Counted from the stretch's first letter, positions 23,767-35,439 are shown. The stretch is 64,000 nucleotides of DNA from Branchiostoma belcheri (GCF_001625305.1 NW_017804131.1:1819674-1883673), one strand, 5' to 3'. A program made the numbers and translations. The notes: a model not told the origin generated them from the sequence alone.

Positions 23767-24284
23767 CTGACATTGACAAGTTGATCAAGTGTTATTTTTC
23801 TCGCCTGTGATCAATACGGAAGTAAGGACACGATGATTGGCGATGGGCCTAAGTCGGTACCGTGGGAGAGGGTCTGATCGATCGGAGCTGAAGAAGAATG
23901 AAGCCGGGGAGATCCTGACAGTTTCCCGGGTGTTACCTGCGGGCGGGCTTCCGACCACACGAATGGGACAATCTACAAACGGATGATTTCATTCGTCTTC
24001 GTGTCACTTTTATGAACTTTAAGAGTGAAAAGACAGACTTTGAGTGCAACAAGAATTGGCCCTGCCATTTATTTGAACCGCAAAGGGTTATCTAGGTTAA
24101 TCGTTGATTAGGTATGAAATCGACCATTCTCTTCCTAAATCCAGAACAGTAACACTTTGGGATAACTGGCGCCAGATATATATTTAACACCTGTAGGCCG
24201 ATTGTCTCTAATGTTTGACATTAGTGAATTAGGTCAATCCACAATTCAAACCGTAATTGAACTGCTCTCCGGCGAAATCACCCT

Positions 24285-24825
24285 GAAAGAGATCTTAACT
24301 CCCAAAGAAAAGTGTGGGGGAGGGGGTGGCTTACTTTCTTAAGTTATGAACACTGAGATGTATGCGATATAAATTTCTCTGCCAGAAATCATATGCTAGA
24401 TTGGTTGGAAGAATTCATCATGATTTGGCAGGCATATTTGTTCTACACCTTGAAGCGAAACCGTTCTGAAAGAGGTCTTAACTTCAAAAGATAAGGGGGG
24501 GGGTGACTTTGCAAAGTTCTTAAGTTATGAACACTGAGATGTATTCGATATAAATTTATCTGCCAGAAATCATATGCTGGACTGGTTAGAAGTATTCATC
24601 ATGATTTGGCAGGCATATTTGTTCTACACCTTGAAGCGAAACCGTTCTCAAAGAGATCTTAACTTCAAAAGATAAGGGGGGGGGTGACTTTGCAAAGTTC
24701 TTAAGTTATGAACACTGAGATGTATGCGATATAAATTTATCTGCCAGAAATCATATGCTGGACTGGTTAGAAGAATTCATCATGATTTGGCAGGCATATT
24801 TGTTCTACACCTTGTACAGTTGTGT
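24285..24825. repeat. Tandem repeat, 181-bp unit, three copies
   Basis: The anchor CACTGAGATGTAT occurs at 24351, 24532 and 24713, a period of 181. The copies share a G-run, TTCTTAAGTTATGAACACTG, CTGCCAGAAATCATATGCT and GATTTGGCAGGCATATTTG, with only a few differences between copies 2 and 3. The array lies in the intron between the SH3 exon and tail exon A. Confidence 0.95.
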
Positions 24826-25299
24826 GAACATGGCGGGGGTCCTTGAGGGAGGCTCAACGTCAGACCCTGCATAATATCTCCTGTAAAATCTCTCATGATC
24901 TCAGGATTTTGGTATTAGCAGTCTTATTATTAGTCTTGCTCCACGTGAGAAGAATGAGAATCGTGTACGCTTCATCACGATTGAGCAAACAAGCGTATCA
25001 AATTCATTAAGGGGGATTTTCGGCTTGTCCTCTGACGAGTTTTGCTTCACCTTGAAGGAGGTCGTTAAAGAACGTTCTGAGATATATAGATATAAGTCAT
25101 ACAGGTCCCATTAGAGACTCGTCTTTCACTTCTGATTATCTGAAAAGGTGAACGCAGCAAAATTCGTTTTTCCCAAAGGTATGCGTGCGAGCGGAGATAA
25201 GGGTGGGCCTTTGGCTCTTCCTTTGTCTCTGTTGAACCTGTGTTAAGCCCCCGGGATGTGTCTTACAGGACGATGTCGCACTCTTTTCTTAACTACAAG

Positions 25300-25710
25300 A
25301 CCTGTCAATTTGTGTTCTGACAGAGGTTACATACTTCGCGAGGTAATGAAGGTATCTGGGCCCCACAGTTTATGCAGATTTAAACTCCGCTATTTCTGCA
25401 GAAAAGTTAGGTGGTACAAACTTGGGAAACAGAAAAAAAAGGAAAGAAAACTTGTGAACACTTTGTGGTCTAACATGGTAAATATGTAGAAAAGTTTCCA
25501 AAAGTTGTCAATTTGTGTTCTGACAGAGGTTTCATACTTCGCGAGTTAATGAAGGCCCTACAGTTTATGGAGATTTAAACTCAGTTGTTGCTGCTGAAAA
25601 GGTAGGTGGTGCAAACTTTGGAAACAGTAAAAAAGGGACGAAAACTTTCTTGTGAACATTTTGTAGTCTAACACGGCAAATCTGTAGAACAGTTTCCAAA
25701 AGTTGTGAAA
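25300..25710. repeat. Tandem duplication, 203-bp unit, two copies
   Basis: GTCAATTTGTGTTCTGACAG starts at 25304 and again at 25507. The copies also share ACTTCGCGAG, TTTATGNAGATTTAAACTC and GTTTCCAAAAGTTGT, with small indels. It lies in the same intron as the 181-bp array. Confidence 0.9.
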
Positions 25711-26059
25711 CTCGAGGAAGGTCCTCTACGTAACCTGGAAACAAAGTTTATCATTAATGACACCAGGTCCTAGTCGTGAAATGCTGGAAACTCAATGCAA
25801 AGTCATGTCCATTCGGATAACCGCAACAAAAAATGGATGAAGACCAATAAAACGTAGACGGGGTGCCATGTTCACAATATAACCATCACATTTAATGAGC
25901 TCATCTTAACGACACCTACTCAGATTTTATTTAGGAAGCTCGTCTAACGGCCAACTTATGATTAGCTATATTTTTTCTCACAAACGTAACAAGATAGTAA
26001 CTTTGTGCTGATCATGTTGCACTACCACTTTTATGACTGTTTTACCGTTTAATAAGTAC

Positions 26060-26242
26060 CTTCGCTGGCTGTGAGGAAGGTAGCGTAGTTGGAGGGGAAC
26101 AGGCCTATCCTGCCCCTCAGGTAACCCAGGCACCAGCCGCCATCTTCCCCCTCCAGCACCTCGATGACGTCGTCCACTTCCAAGCACAACTCGTTGTCTT
26201 CCGTGGGTCGATAGGGGTAAAGTACCTTGGCGTATCTTCTGT
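26060..26242 (-). CDS. SH3 domain exon of right-hand IgSF gene
   Basis: This 183-nt minus-strand exon has an acceptor (CCCGAAACACAG) and donor GTACTT, phase 1 on both sides. It encodes one complete SH3 domain of about 55 residues: A-K-V-L-Y-P-Y (the ALYDY motif), E-L-C-L-E-V-D-D-V-I-E-V-L (RT loop end and diverging turn), G-G-W-C-L-G-Y (conserved first Trp; Cys where a second Trp is common), and G-L-F-P-S-N-Y (the PSNY peptide-binding patch). SH3 domains bind proline-rich PxxP peptides; all ligand-contact residues appear present. The frame is shared with the proline-rich exon at 31745-31662 (G plus AC gives Asp), which places it in the cytoplasmic part of the receptor. A longer open frame on the same strand is only an off-frame shadow. 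Confidence 0.92.
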
Positions 26243-27217
26243 CTGTGTTTCGGGGAAGATACGATAAACATCACAGCGGTAAGCGTTCCCTCAGGAACAA
26301 TTGAAAATAAAACGTGCCATTGACAACTGATAAAAAATTCGATCGATGTGGTGTAAGTCTAGCCAAGAGGGAGGGGCGCTCTAAGGATTTTTAAGAACAA
26401 GTTGCAAAAGTTTCCCACATGCCATAACGTTCCCTCTAACTGTAACGTTTGAAAGTTATGTTTATCCTCACTTTATTAGTTAGCCGGACGCATAAAGCCG
26501 GCCGCCATTTGATGTCTTTATGGCTGCTGGGGATTACCTTCTTCAGATACGGCCGCAGGACTGAAGATATTCATTCCCGAAATACTATAAATCTATTTCT
26601 GGGGCAAGCTTTACACATCTGCGTATTTTGTAGCACGATAAAGTGATAGCATCCGAGAGTCAGGGATAACATAAAAATATCTTCCGATCACCCGTGGGTA
26701 TGCATGCACAGGTAACAAAGATATCGTCCTCTAGCGAAGTACCCTCTCACAGGGTGTCTATAAACTACATAGATAGATCGCACGTGATGCTCATTTTTTT
26801 GACTCCAGAGATGTGAGATGACACGAAAATAAATCTACCCATTGATTTAGGTTTTTCTGCACACGACGAGAGCTGGATTTCATGAGTGCATGCCCTGTAG
26901 AAGACAGAGTGCGCCGCTAAGTACCTCACAAGAAAGGTGGAATAATAAGATAAGAACATTCCCTATATCCTGTCATTGATACGTTTTATCACTGACAAGA
27001 AATATTTCCAGTTGAGAAAAGATAACAAGGGAAGATATGGGCAACAGTTTTGCACGGAGATTAAGCGTCAGTGGAAAATCATAAATCAACAGAAACGGTC
27101 CAACTTTTCCCACGTTTAAAGGAAAGGTAGATGACGCGTAAAATGCCAGCGGTGGATGGATAGCTAGACGGCCAAGGTTGTGACTGTGGGAACTGGGTAG
27201 ATTCTGTGCGAGAGAAG

Positions 27218-27346
27218 TATGTGTGTGTGTGTGTGTGTGTGTGTGTTTGTGCGTGTGAATGCGCGTGTGTGGATGTGTGTGTGTGTGTGCGAGCGCGCGC
27301 GTGCGCGTGTGTGTGTATGTGCGCGTGCGAGTGTGTGTGCGTGCAA

Positions 27347-27387
<41 letters not shown>

Positions 27388-27515
27388 CAAATGTGTGTGC
27401 GAGTATGTGTGTGTTGTGTGTGTGCGCGTGTGCGCGTGCATAGTGTGTGTGTGTGCGCGCGCGCGAGCGTGTGTGTGTGTGCATCTGTGTGTGTACGTAT
27501 GTGTGTTTGGGGGTG
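27218..27515. repeat. GT/GC-rich microsatellite
   Basis: About 300 bp of alternating purine-pyrimidine (GT with interspersed GC), able to adopt Z-DNA. It is open in several frames on both strands only because of its composition. It lies in the 5.4-kb intron before the SH3 exon. Confidence 0.95.
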
Positions 27516-28057
27516 TAGGGCATGTGAATGAAAATACGAGTGGCACCTAAGTTTGGGAAATGAAGGAGGGACTTTTCGGACATTAAAGACCAAGAAAATT
27601 TCTGGGCATGCACTTTAGCGGTGACGTTTTATAACAAGCACCAAAATGGCAAGCTGCGCTGATCTTTTTGAGGCAGTTTCGTATATGTATAGCAAAGCTA
27701 AGGGTCTCGCCCTTTCCTGTCTTTATTCATAGCGCGGCTGTATAACCCTATGAAGGACTCGCACTAACCGTGATAGATCTGAGTTGGCATGAAGTATGGT
27801 TAAGGGCGAGTCCTGATAAGGTTATGGTCACGTGAGAGGGGTCCGTACCATAACATAAAGTAGTTACGGAACTGCGCATCTGTTTCCACCGACGCAGACG
27901 GCGTTTCCGAGCAGGTACTGCAGTACTCCATCAAGCAATCCACTACGTACTGCCTCCATCAACCACACTGTTGCTGCCACGTTCCCGTTAAACATTCTAC
28001 ATAGAAACGACGTTTTCGTTGGTTTGGAAGGTGGGTGATGGTTGGAACGCTCGTAAA

Positions 28058-28450
28058 GATGGAAATGACGCCACATTAAAGCCCCTCTCACACATAGTCA
28101 AATATGGCCTCCCGGAAACTACTCGAACTTCCCCCAACCATGGTTAGCAGTAGGTAGGAGACAAAGTCGGCTGGGTCGGCTTTTGTACGGCCAAGGCGGC
28201 TACTGCTTGAATGTGGACGGGAGGGTCGGGCATGGGGTTGGCTGGTGGTTGCCTGGTGTTCGAAGTAGGTCGGCGCGAAGCTGGCAGTCAAATTTGTCTC
28301 AAATTTAACTCAAATTCGATTAGATTAATACAGAAATGCAGGTATGACCAAAATCTGATCAGACTGCTCCGAACCAACCTTGATCGGCTGGTGTTCGGGG
28401 GGGGGGGTGCATGTGTGACAAGGGCTTAGGATGGAAATGACGCCGCATTA
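28058..28450 (+). mobile_element. MITE, TTAA-type family, copy 1, with 21-bp flanking repeats
   Basis: The core (28081-28425) has terminal inverted repeats GCCCCTCTCACACA and TGTGTGACAAGGGC plus subterminal TGGCCTCCCGG / GCTGGTGTTCGG motifs shared with copies at 32173 and 41352. It is flanked by a 21-bp direct repeat (28058-28078 and 28430-28450, one mismatch). No coding capacity. It lies in the intron before the SH3 exon. Confidence 0.8.
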
Positions 28451-28991
28451 CATAGTATATCAAACGGGTAGAAAATGTACCACCGTTGCAAACCATTTGA
28501 ACCTCTTTCTGCCGTTAGAAGCCGCTAATGCTTCCTATCACACAGTTCCTATTTACATATCGATCGCTAATCACCACAATGTCAATACCACAGCACACCC
28601 ACTGTACAGGCTTGCGCATACGTTATTTTCTCTGCCGTAATTTGGGTGTCGACCGTGACCCTGAGATTTGAGTGATTGAAATAACAGTGTAACTGACGCC
28701 GAATCGGCTGTAGGGTCAAGATCAGGCCATCCATGCATTGAAATGTTTTATACTTGAGAAATGGTTGGAGAGCGATATTCAGGGTTCAAGGTCAAACGAG
28801 GAGATCTGTGCTTCCAATAACTCAGTCGGACCAATCTGCCCCGTGTGCATGTAAATTGTGCCCAGCACACTTGGGTGCGCTTGGGCAGGGATAACGCCAC
28901 TTGGTTCACGTCACAATTCGAAATCACTCATTCGTCACTCCTGGAGTTAGGATACTCTGACACATTCTCGTCTGTGTAATACAGGTTTTCA

Positions 28992-29272
28992 TGTTTACCG
29001 ATTGATAACATATTGCTTTTTGCTACGTTTCTTCTTCTTCTCCATACCAAAAAGGTCAATGAACTGAACCAGACTGTCCGTTACCATGATAACTGGTGCA
29101 TGGGGCATGGTTACATCATGTTGCAATTTTATAGCAGGAAGGATTTAGACTCCTGTCTGACCATATATATATGAATGTGTTTGAGTAAGAATTAACAGAG
29201 CAGACCATATACGGAAGGATCATGACACAGTATGCATTTACTTTGAAAATGTTACCTTTCTAGTTTTACATG
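28992..29272 (-). repeat. Interspersed repeat family X, copy 1
   Basis: On the minus strand this matches copies at 35440-35735 and 57460-57702: TACTCAAACACATTCATAT, GGAGTCTAAATCC, CTGCTATAAAATTGCAACA, a GAAGAAGAAGAAA run and a GGTAAACAT end. The family looks like a short non-autonomous element; the superfamily is not clear. Intronic. Confidence 0.75.
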
Positions 29273-30350
29273 GTATCACATCTTTTTTGGAGGCGGAGGA
29301 CCGATTATATATGTCAATATTGGACTCTTGCCCTTAGAACCGCCACTAGCTAGCACAGGAATTGATGAAATGTCTGGCTTGTATGTTGGAACTCGGCCAT
29401 GTTGTCCAATCCTCTAGTCACTATCAGTTTAACCTGGCACGAAGTAATTTTCCCTGAACACCATAATTATGACAAGGGACCATCTATCGACCAGAAACGA
29501 AAATTAATTTTCCACAAACCAACAGTGCTTTGTCATGATCAAAATTGTTATCATATAGACTAGTGCAGTATTCTTCATTATCTGATATTTTAGCTTCCTA
29601 AAGCCTTGTGATAAATCAACCATTGCAAGATTGTGCTGTGATCTAGTGTTTTAGGTTCAGCCGGCCTTATATAACTGATTACTCTCAGTGTAAACCATGC
29701 ACCTGCTTCCCATTGTGCTAGTGTCATGAGTCAAGTGCAGATAGATATTGTAATCTTACCAAAAGTCATGGTCTATTCTCACGTTGTAAGAATAAATGTT
29801 ACGGTGCTATCCCTTTTGACAAGACCCAAATCTTTCAGCCTGTCTTCTATTCACAAATTTGCATGTTGAGATTCGTTTTAATTAAAAAAAGTTGGCGCTG
29901 TTCCGCCATCTTGGATACGCATGCAGGGGAGCGTTAAATTAGGAAATTGATGAAAATAAATTGGTAACGAACATGATGTCTGATCTGTGAAGCTAACACT
30001 AAACTTAGATATGAATATGTTATTCTACCAATTCTTCACGAAGTGAATGTCAATTTAGATTGAGTTTAGTCAGATACTAAATAAGGAAAATGTTTATGAA
30101 CTAGACAAACCATGTATCATTAGCTCCATATGTTCACACATCTACACTGCGTCAAGAAGCGAGAAAAAGTTGAATCTGTAAATAGTAGTTCACATTAGTA
30201 TGTACAGTTTTAGTAAGATACCATTGTAATTTTACCTCTGTTTTATACCTGATCTGTACTTAGCTTGTAAGAGCACGAACGTATGATAAAGGTCTTTTAT
30301 TCATTTGTTTTCAAACTGCAGTCTGACTTTACTTGTCTCACTTGTCCTAA

Positions 30351-30762
30351 GGCCATGTTGATTTGATTATAATATATGGATGAAATCCTCTGGGAACCCC
30401 AAAACTGATGCGAGCGTGCAAATAAAAGAAAGTTTGGCAAAAAAGTTGTCTTCACTATGAAATCTAGGTGGTCATGAAGGTTGAACAAATGCCTAAACAC
30501 ACAGAGTAATATATTATTGGCATAGTGAATAACAGATTCTTCATTTTCATTGCTTCACATTTTCTTCTAGCCCTTTTGAATGGATTTTGGCATTCTGCGG
30601 CACAAGTATCATTTTCCAATATTTTTTTCTCAATTTACGGCACATGTTTACTCATTTTGCAGCTACTTTGTACGATTTACCGTATGGTCGAAAACTTTTT
30701 TGGAAACGGACGAAAATTCATGCGGGCGTGGATGTCATCCATATAATCAACTCAACATGGCC
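30351..30762. mobile_element. Harbinger-like MITE, copy 1
   Basis: Palindromic ends GGCCATGTTGATTTGATTATA / ATAATCAACTCAACATGGCC flank a non-coding core, bounded by a TAA target duplication (30348-30350 and 30763-30765). A 3-bp TWA duplication and GGCC ends fit non-autonomous PIF/Harbinger elements. Two more copies are at 37467-37837 and 60119-60491. Intronic. Confidence 0.85.
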
Positions 30763-31661
30763 TAACTCGCTATGACGTGTGGCCCGCAGCGTGAATGGGT
30801 TTGTGCAGGATTCCGGCGTCTTACACCAGACGTTAGATCACCGCCGATACCGGCCACTTCAACCGGAGCCACATTGCCTTCCCCCACTCTAAATTGCTTT
30901 TGTAGATCGCGCGAGATCTTTCGTTAAAAATAAATGAGTCGTAAATTTTCAGCAGACGGGAAAAGGCTTACGGACAGCACAACCCGTGCAGTGTGCAGAC
31001 AGTACGCTTCCCTGAAAACTCTTGCAGTGAATAGAGCAGGGAATTCGTCTTGATTTAACCAGGCAAGTTTGTAGGCTGTAAGGACAGACCAAAAAGATAA
31101 CGCCTGTTCCTGTTTCTTTATTGCATCTAGAATTGTCAGTCTGGAGCCGTTTTGTACCCATTTAGGTGACACTATAATTCATTACCTACTTACCCTCTTT
31201 GTCCCTGGTGAGACATGCTATTATTCATTGAGAAATTGTGAATGGATCAATGAAAATCCCGGGGCTGATAGATTGGCGAAATCCAAACACACAATACCAC
31301 GATAAATGAAAACTTTCTGACGTGTTGATGCAAATATATATATAAGAAGTAGACGCAAAATATAACTAATGTAATATCTGGAAAATTAATGGAATTTTGA
31401 AATGAAATTATAAAAGATGTTTCGTTATTATTTGAGTTCTATTTCGGTCAACAACTAACTGTTGAAATGAAACTGTTGTATCTCTGATCTATCAACATGA
31501 AGGAAACATTCATTTCACCTTCTTTTTTCTCCGAAGATACTTCGATTCAATCACTTACTCACTTCATGTATCTACCGCTAGATGGCGTACATAGCCGTGT
31601 TGAGTTGTACAGAAGCGACATCTATCGTTTCTGGCTTGAATGACACTTGTACCGTACTCAC

Positions 31662-31745
31662 CGGCGTTCCTCCCTTTCTTTGCCGCCTGTCTCCTGATTG
31701 TATTGATTCCCGCGTAGGGGTCAGTCGGCGGTTTTGGCGGCTTCC
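31662..31745 (-). CDS. Proline-rich cytoplasmic exon of right-hand IgSF gene
   Basis: This 84-nt exon lies between TTTGTCATTTCAG and GTGAGTACG, phase 1 at both ends. It codes G-K-P-P-K-P-P-T-D-P-Y-A-G-I-N-T followed by a basic stretch (I-R-R-Q-A-A-K-K-G-R-N-A). The P-P-K-P-P core could be a ligand for SH3 domains, including the one in the next exon, and Y-A-G-I is a possible SH2 or sorting motif. The frame joins exactly with the transmembrane exon (G plus GG gives Gly) and with the SH3 exon. Confidence 0.85.
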
Positions 31746-31749
31746 CTGA

Positions 31750-32115
31750 AATGACAAACGAAAGGAAACTGAATAATTTATCATTTAATTGTTGTGTCGA
31801 CATTGCTGTAGACTATTTATAACGACATAGAAATTATGTGCTGCACCGAAACTAAGATTCTAAATGAGATGTTAATGCAAAGTTTCATCATACATCATAC
31901 AGATTGTATTATGTACATTTTACAAACAAAAGAAAGACAGACGAAAGAAAACTGAACAATTTATCATTTAATTGTTGTGTCGTCATTGCTGTAGACTATT
32001 CATAACGACATAGAAATTATGTGATGCACCGTAACCAAGATTCTAAATGAGATGTTAATACAAAAGTTTTAATGCATCATACACATTGTATAATGTACAT
32101 TTTACAGACAAAAGG
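31750..32115. repeat. Tandem duplication, 183-bp unit, two copies
   Basis: TCATTTAATTGTTGTGTCG starts at 31781 and 31964. The copies share GCTGTAGACTATT, ACGACATAGAAATTATGTG and GATTCTAAATGAGATGTTAA. The array starts directly next to the acceptor of the proline-rich exon and fills half of the 724-nt intron. Confidence 0.92.
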
Positions 32116-32172
32116 TATACGTAGGACGGCTGAGGACCTAAACCAAATTGAACAATGGATAACGTATCTTAA

Positions 32173-32449
32173 GCTTCTGTCACACATTTAAAACAAATCG
32201 AATCGAATTTGAGTTAAATTTGAGTAGAATGCTAACCACTACCCACCTAATCATGAACCATGGTTGAACCTCCCGACCAATACAATACACGAATGTTTTA
32301 AACATGTTGAACCATTCGGCTGGCGCAGCCGAACACTTGGCCGAACACCAGCCAACCCTTCCGACCCTGCTCCCGATCTTCTCCCAACCATGGTTTAGAG
32401 AGTTCTGCTAGTGTTCGGGAGGCCATATTTGGCTGTGTGTGACAGGGAC
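32173..32449. mobile_element. MITE, TTAA-type family, copy 2
   Basis: Inverted ends GCTTCTGTCACACA and TGTGTGACAGGGAC are flanked by TTAA on both sides (32169-32172, 32450-32453). It shares the TCGAATTTGAGTTAAATTTGAG block and the CTAGTGTTCGGGAGGCCATA block with copies at 28081 and 41352. It ends only 20 nt before the last base of the transmembrane exon, inside the intron. Confidence 0.85.
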
Positions 32450-32469
32450 TTAACTTGCTGTAACATTAC

Positions 32470-32697
32470 CTGGTGGGCCATCATTAGTTTGCCCGTCTTT
32501 GATGTCCATCTCGTCCGTGCCCTGTTTCCGCCCCATCTTGTAGTAGAAGGCGTACTTCTCCTTGTCTTTCTTCTCCCGCCGTCTCTTGATGAAGTACATG
32601 GTGATGCCCACGCACACCACCACCCACAGCCCGCCCGCCGTGGCGCCGATAATCACCGCTATCGTGTTCCAGCTTAGCGTGGCCATCAGGGCGGACG
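32470..32697 (-). CDS. Transmembrane and juxtamembrane exon of right-hand IgSF gene
   Basis: This 228-nt exon has acceptor GAATTTATTCCAG and donor GTAATG, phase 1 at both ends. It encodes a short stalk, a transmembrane helix (T-I-A-V-I-I-G-A-T-A-G-G-L-W-V-V-V-C-V-G and on to about F-I) and a strong stop-transfer (K-R-R-R-E-K-K-D-K-E-K). The helix has a G-x-x-x-G pattern (G-A-T-A-G), often used for helix packing. The following A-F-Y-Y-K-M contains Y-x-x-M, the consensus for PI3-kinase p85 SH2 binding. The exon ends D-G-P-P and is joined to the proline-rich exon. Its acceptor is embedded in the first unit of a tandem repeat array (32673-33225). Confidence 0.9.
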
Positions 32698-33225
32698 CTG
32701 GAATAAATTCACAAAACTAGATGTCTTTTTCTTGCACAAACGATACCGCTGATACTAACATAGCAACTTGACTGATGGACCAAGCATACAATACTAGTAC
32801 TACAAAATGGTGGAAGGAATCGCGACTGACGCTTTCTAGTCCTACTGGTCTTGTCTTAGCGTGGCCATCAGAGTGGATGCTGGAATACATTCACAAAACT
32901 AGATGTATTTTCCTTGCACAGAAACTATACCCCGGATACTATTATAGTAACGTGATTGATCGGGCCAAGCATACAATACTACAAAATGGTGGAAGGAGTC
33001 TCGACTGACGCTTTCTAGTCCTACTGGTCTTGCCTTATAGTGCTCATCAGATTGGACGCGGAAAAAACATTTACAAAACTTTGTTGTACTATCCTTGTAC
33101 AGGTTTCGAGAAACTATACCTCTGTAGCAGACACAATCATAGCAGCGTTATTGATGGAGCCATGCATGCAATACTACAAAATCATGGCAGGAGTCGTGAT
33201 TGATGCTTTGCACTGGTCTTGCCTT
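32673..33225. repeat. Tandem repeat, about 182-bp unit, containing copies of a splice acceptor
   Basis: CTTAGCGTGGCCATCAG starts at 32673 and 32855, and a diverged copy (CTTATAGTGCTCATCAG) at 33034. Units also share TTCACAAAACTAGATGT, AAGCATACAATACTA and GACGCTTTCTAGTCCTACTG. The first unit overlaps the 5' end of the transmembrane exon, so the acceptor and first 25 coding bases are part of the repeat unit. Confidence 0.92.
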
Positions 33226-34537
33226 ACACTGTACATGTGATTGTGAAGGAACCTCGGATTGTTTACAAATTTGTGACCTTGTATGGCCGTATAATGTTTC
33301 ACCACATTATAACGGTTACGTGATAGGGCAATATGTAAGCAACACACTTTGACAGACACGAGTGTGAGGAGAAAGTATCAGGTTGGATACTGTAAATCTC
33401 TGTCTCAGCTTTCACAGGTGCTATCCTAAGCTTTGTCGTTAGGTGGCGCAGAGCCATCATTCATAGCTTAAACTGACATCATACTACAATATGACCTTAA
33501 CTTAGGTGAAACTTTATGTACAAAAAATTAAACCTGTCTCATTGCATGACCTGGTGCTTCTATTGTGCATCTTTGACGTGAAAACGGTACAAACAACAAA
33601 GCCTTCTGGCCCGTTATACGGACAATAAGATTGGGTCGGATTCAGGTTATCTACAAACTTCCTGGGTTAGCTGTGTTTACTACATGCTTTACGGATTTCC
33701 CCATATGTCTCGGGTAAGCGAAGCGTTAGGATAAAATCTGCCCTGGAGGCACGTTAACAACTTGGAGGGCTCATTAAGTATTATGTCCGTAAAGAACTTT
33801 ATGCTGCACATACTTAGAATAGTATGTTTTACTGTCGCCTGGGGTAAATGTATGGGTGAACCATACTTTCTTACTGTGAGAGTGCAGTCCCTAGGGCAGT
33901 TTTTGCATTGTTTATTAGAAGTCATCAACAACTTAATAGTCTGTATGATGTCCTACCTATTTATTATTTTCTCCTCCCCTAGTCGTCGTTGGGACTTTTA
34001 TAGCTCCATATTGAGAGAACATCCTTTATTGGTTATGGCCGTTAAGTAGGTTTTGACTTTTACTGTGGGACGTAAGAAGGGCATAAAAGAACAGACCAGT
34101 GGACGTCGGGTTGGCAAAGGGGTGTCCGTAATTTTGATTGTGTAGACAAATGTGATAAATGTACCGTATGACGTGATGTGTAAATATACATATATCTATA
34201 ATACGTTCTTTATGATGTCCAGATATGTGTATATTGAAAGGGTACTGTGTATTTGCATTTTGAGCATCTTATATCTTGTAACTGATAAAGATACAAGATG
34301 CTTACGTTCTTTTTTCAAAAATGTAATCACAAGACGTGGTGACGGCACACTTATAAAAACTTATTGACAGACAGGATTTTGTGAAATTTACGTGACAGGA
34401 TTTTGTGAATTTTACGGTTTTTATGAAAAACTTACCGTCACCAACACAGGGGACAATAAAGTACTCATTTTCACCTTTGCGAAGTGAGGAAAGTCGTGTA
34501 AAGTGCCTTTTCCAGGGGCACAAGATGACATACGTAC

Positions 34538-34816
34538 GTTTTATGGTTAGTTCTAGCGTCTTCTTGTCGTGTTCTCCCACACCATTAGTGGCCACGCACA
34601 GGTAGGTACCGCTGTCGTTCTTCATGACCTTCGGGAGGACGATGGAGCTGGCCCGTACGCTGGAGGACAGGGAGTGCGTCCTGGACTTGAGCTTCAGCCC
34701 GTTCTTGGTCCACGTGATGTTTGGCGGAGGGTTACCGTCTGCCACGCACTGCAGGGTGACGCGGTCCGACAGGGATGACGTCACGGAGTCGGACATACTG
34801 ATGATGGCTGAAGGGT
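34538..34816 (-). CDS. Third Ig domain exon, right-hand gene
   Basis: A 279-nt minus-strand exon, acceptor CATGCATCAG, donor GTACGT, phase 1 at both ends. It encodes a canonical Ig domain: VTLQCVADGNPPPNITW with B-strand Cys, N-glycosylation site and core Trp, and D-S-G-T-Y-L-C-V in the F strand. It closely matches the left-hand gene's third Ig exon (3010-2732), with the same length and long identical blocks. A second possible donor two bases downstream would break the frame of the transmembrane exon, so the phase-1 donor was chosen. Confidence 0.92.
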
Positions 34817-35439
34817 CTGATGCATGGAAATGACGCAAGTACGTGTTAGAGAGATAAGACAAGGATTTAGGGATTTGTGCTGTGACGTTCATCATCAAAT
34901 CAGACGCCATTTCCTTACACGGCCTGGAACACGGCTTAGACTGTACAGATGGTTCGCTAGAGGCTTGCTTAAGCTTAAACTTGTCTGGAAAGGATGTGAT
35001 GTTTTTGTAGAAGTTCAGGGGCATAGCTAACAAAGAATGTAGCAATGGATTGATAAGAACGTGTCCCTGGACCTCACTCAAATATCAACATGATAAATCT
35101 TGAGCTGCAGCTGTATTGAGGCCAAAGATCGGTTTGGTAATTTTTCCCACTACAACAGTAATATCTCTGCACATCAGTAGTGTGCAGCATATTACGTTTC
35201 CGTGCGCAGATTGAATCCTGTGCCCAAGCGCAGTGGGGTTAATCAAACCCTGCCAACAGTTAGTAAGTTTGACGTCGTTCATCATATCGTACCGTCTGTG
35301 TTACCGTTCTAGTCATTGGCGAGGTACACTACCTCGGAAATATAACACAGTCACGGTGCGTACACATATATTTTTGGGACAAAAACAACTAAAAACTAGT
35401 CTTTAAGAAGTTAAATTTCACTAGACTAGCAACGCAAAT

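Noticed and set aside
26973-27613. Long overlapping frames rich in His-Thr or Cys-Val around 27.2-27.5 kb
   Set aside because: They are translations of the GT/GC microsatellite.
27864-28091. Minus-strand 75-codon frame next to a MITE
   Set aside because: It has no recognisable domain and runs into the flank of the MITE; no splice partner was found.
30972-31075. Minus-strand segment with good acceptor (CTGTCCTTACAG) and donor (GTAAGC), in the intron before the SH3 exon
   Set aside because: It starts in the right phase but ends in phase 0, so including it would shift the SH3 frame; it has no recognisable motif.
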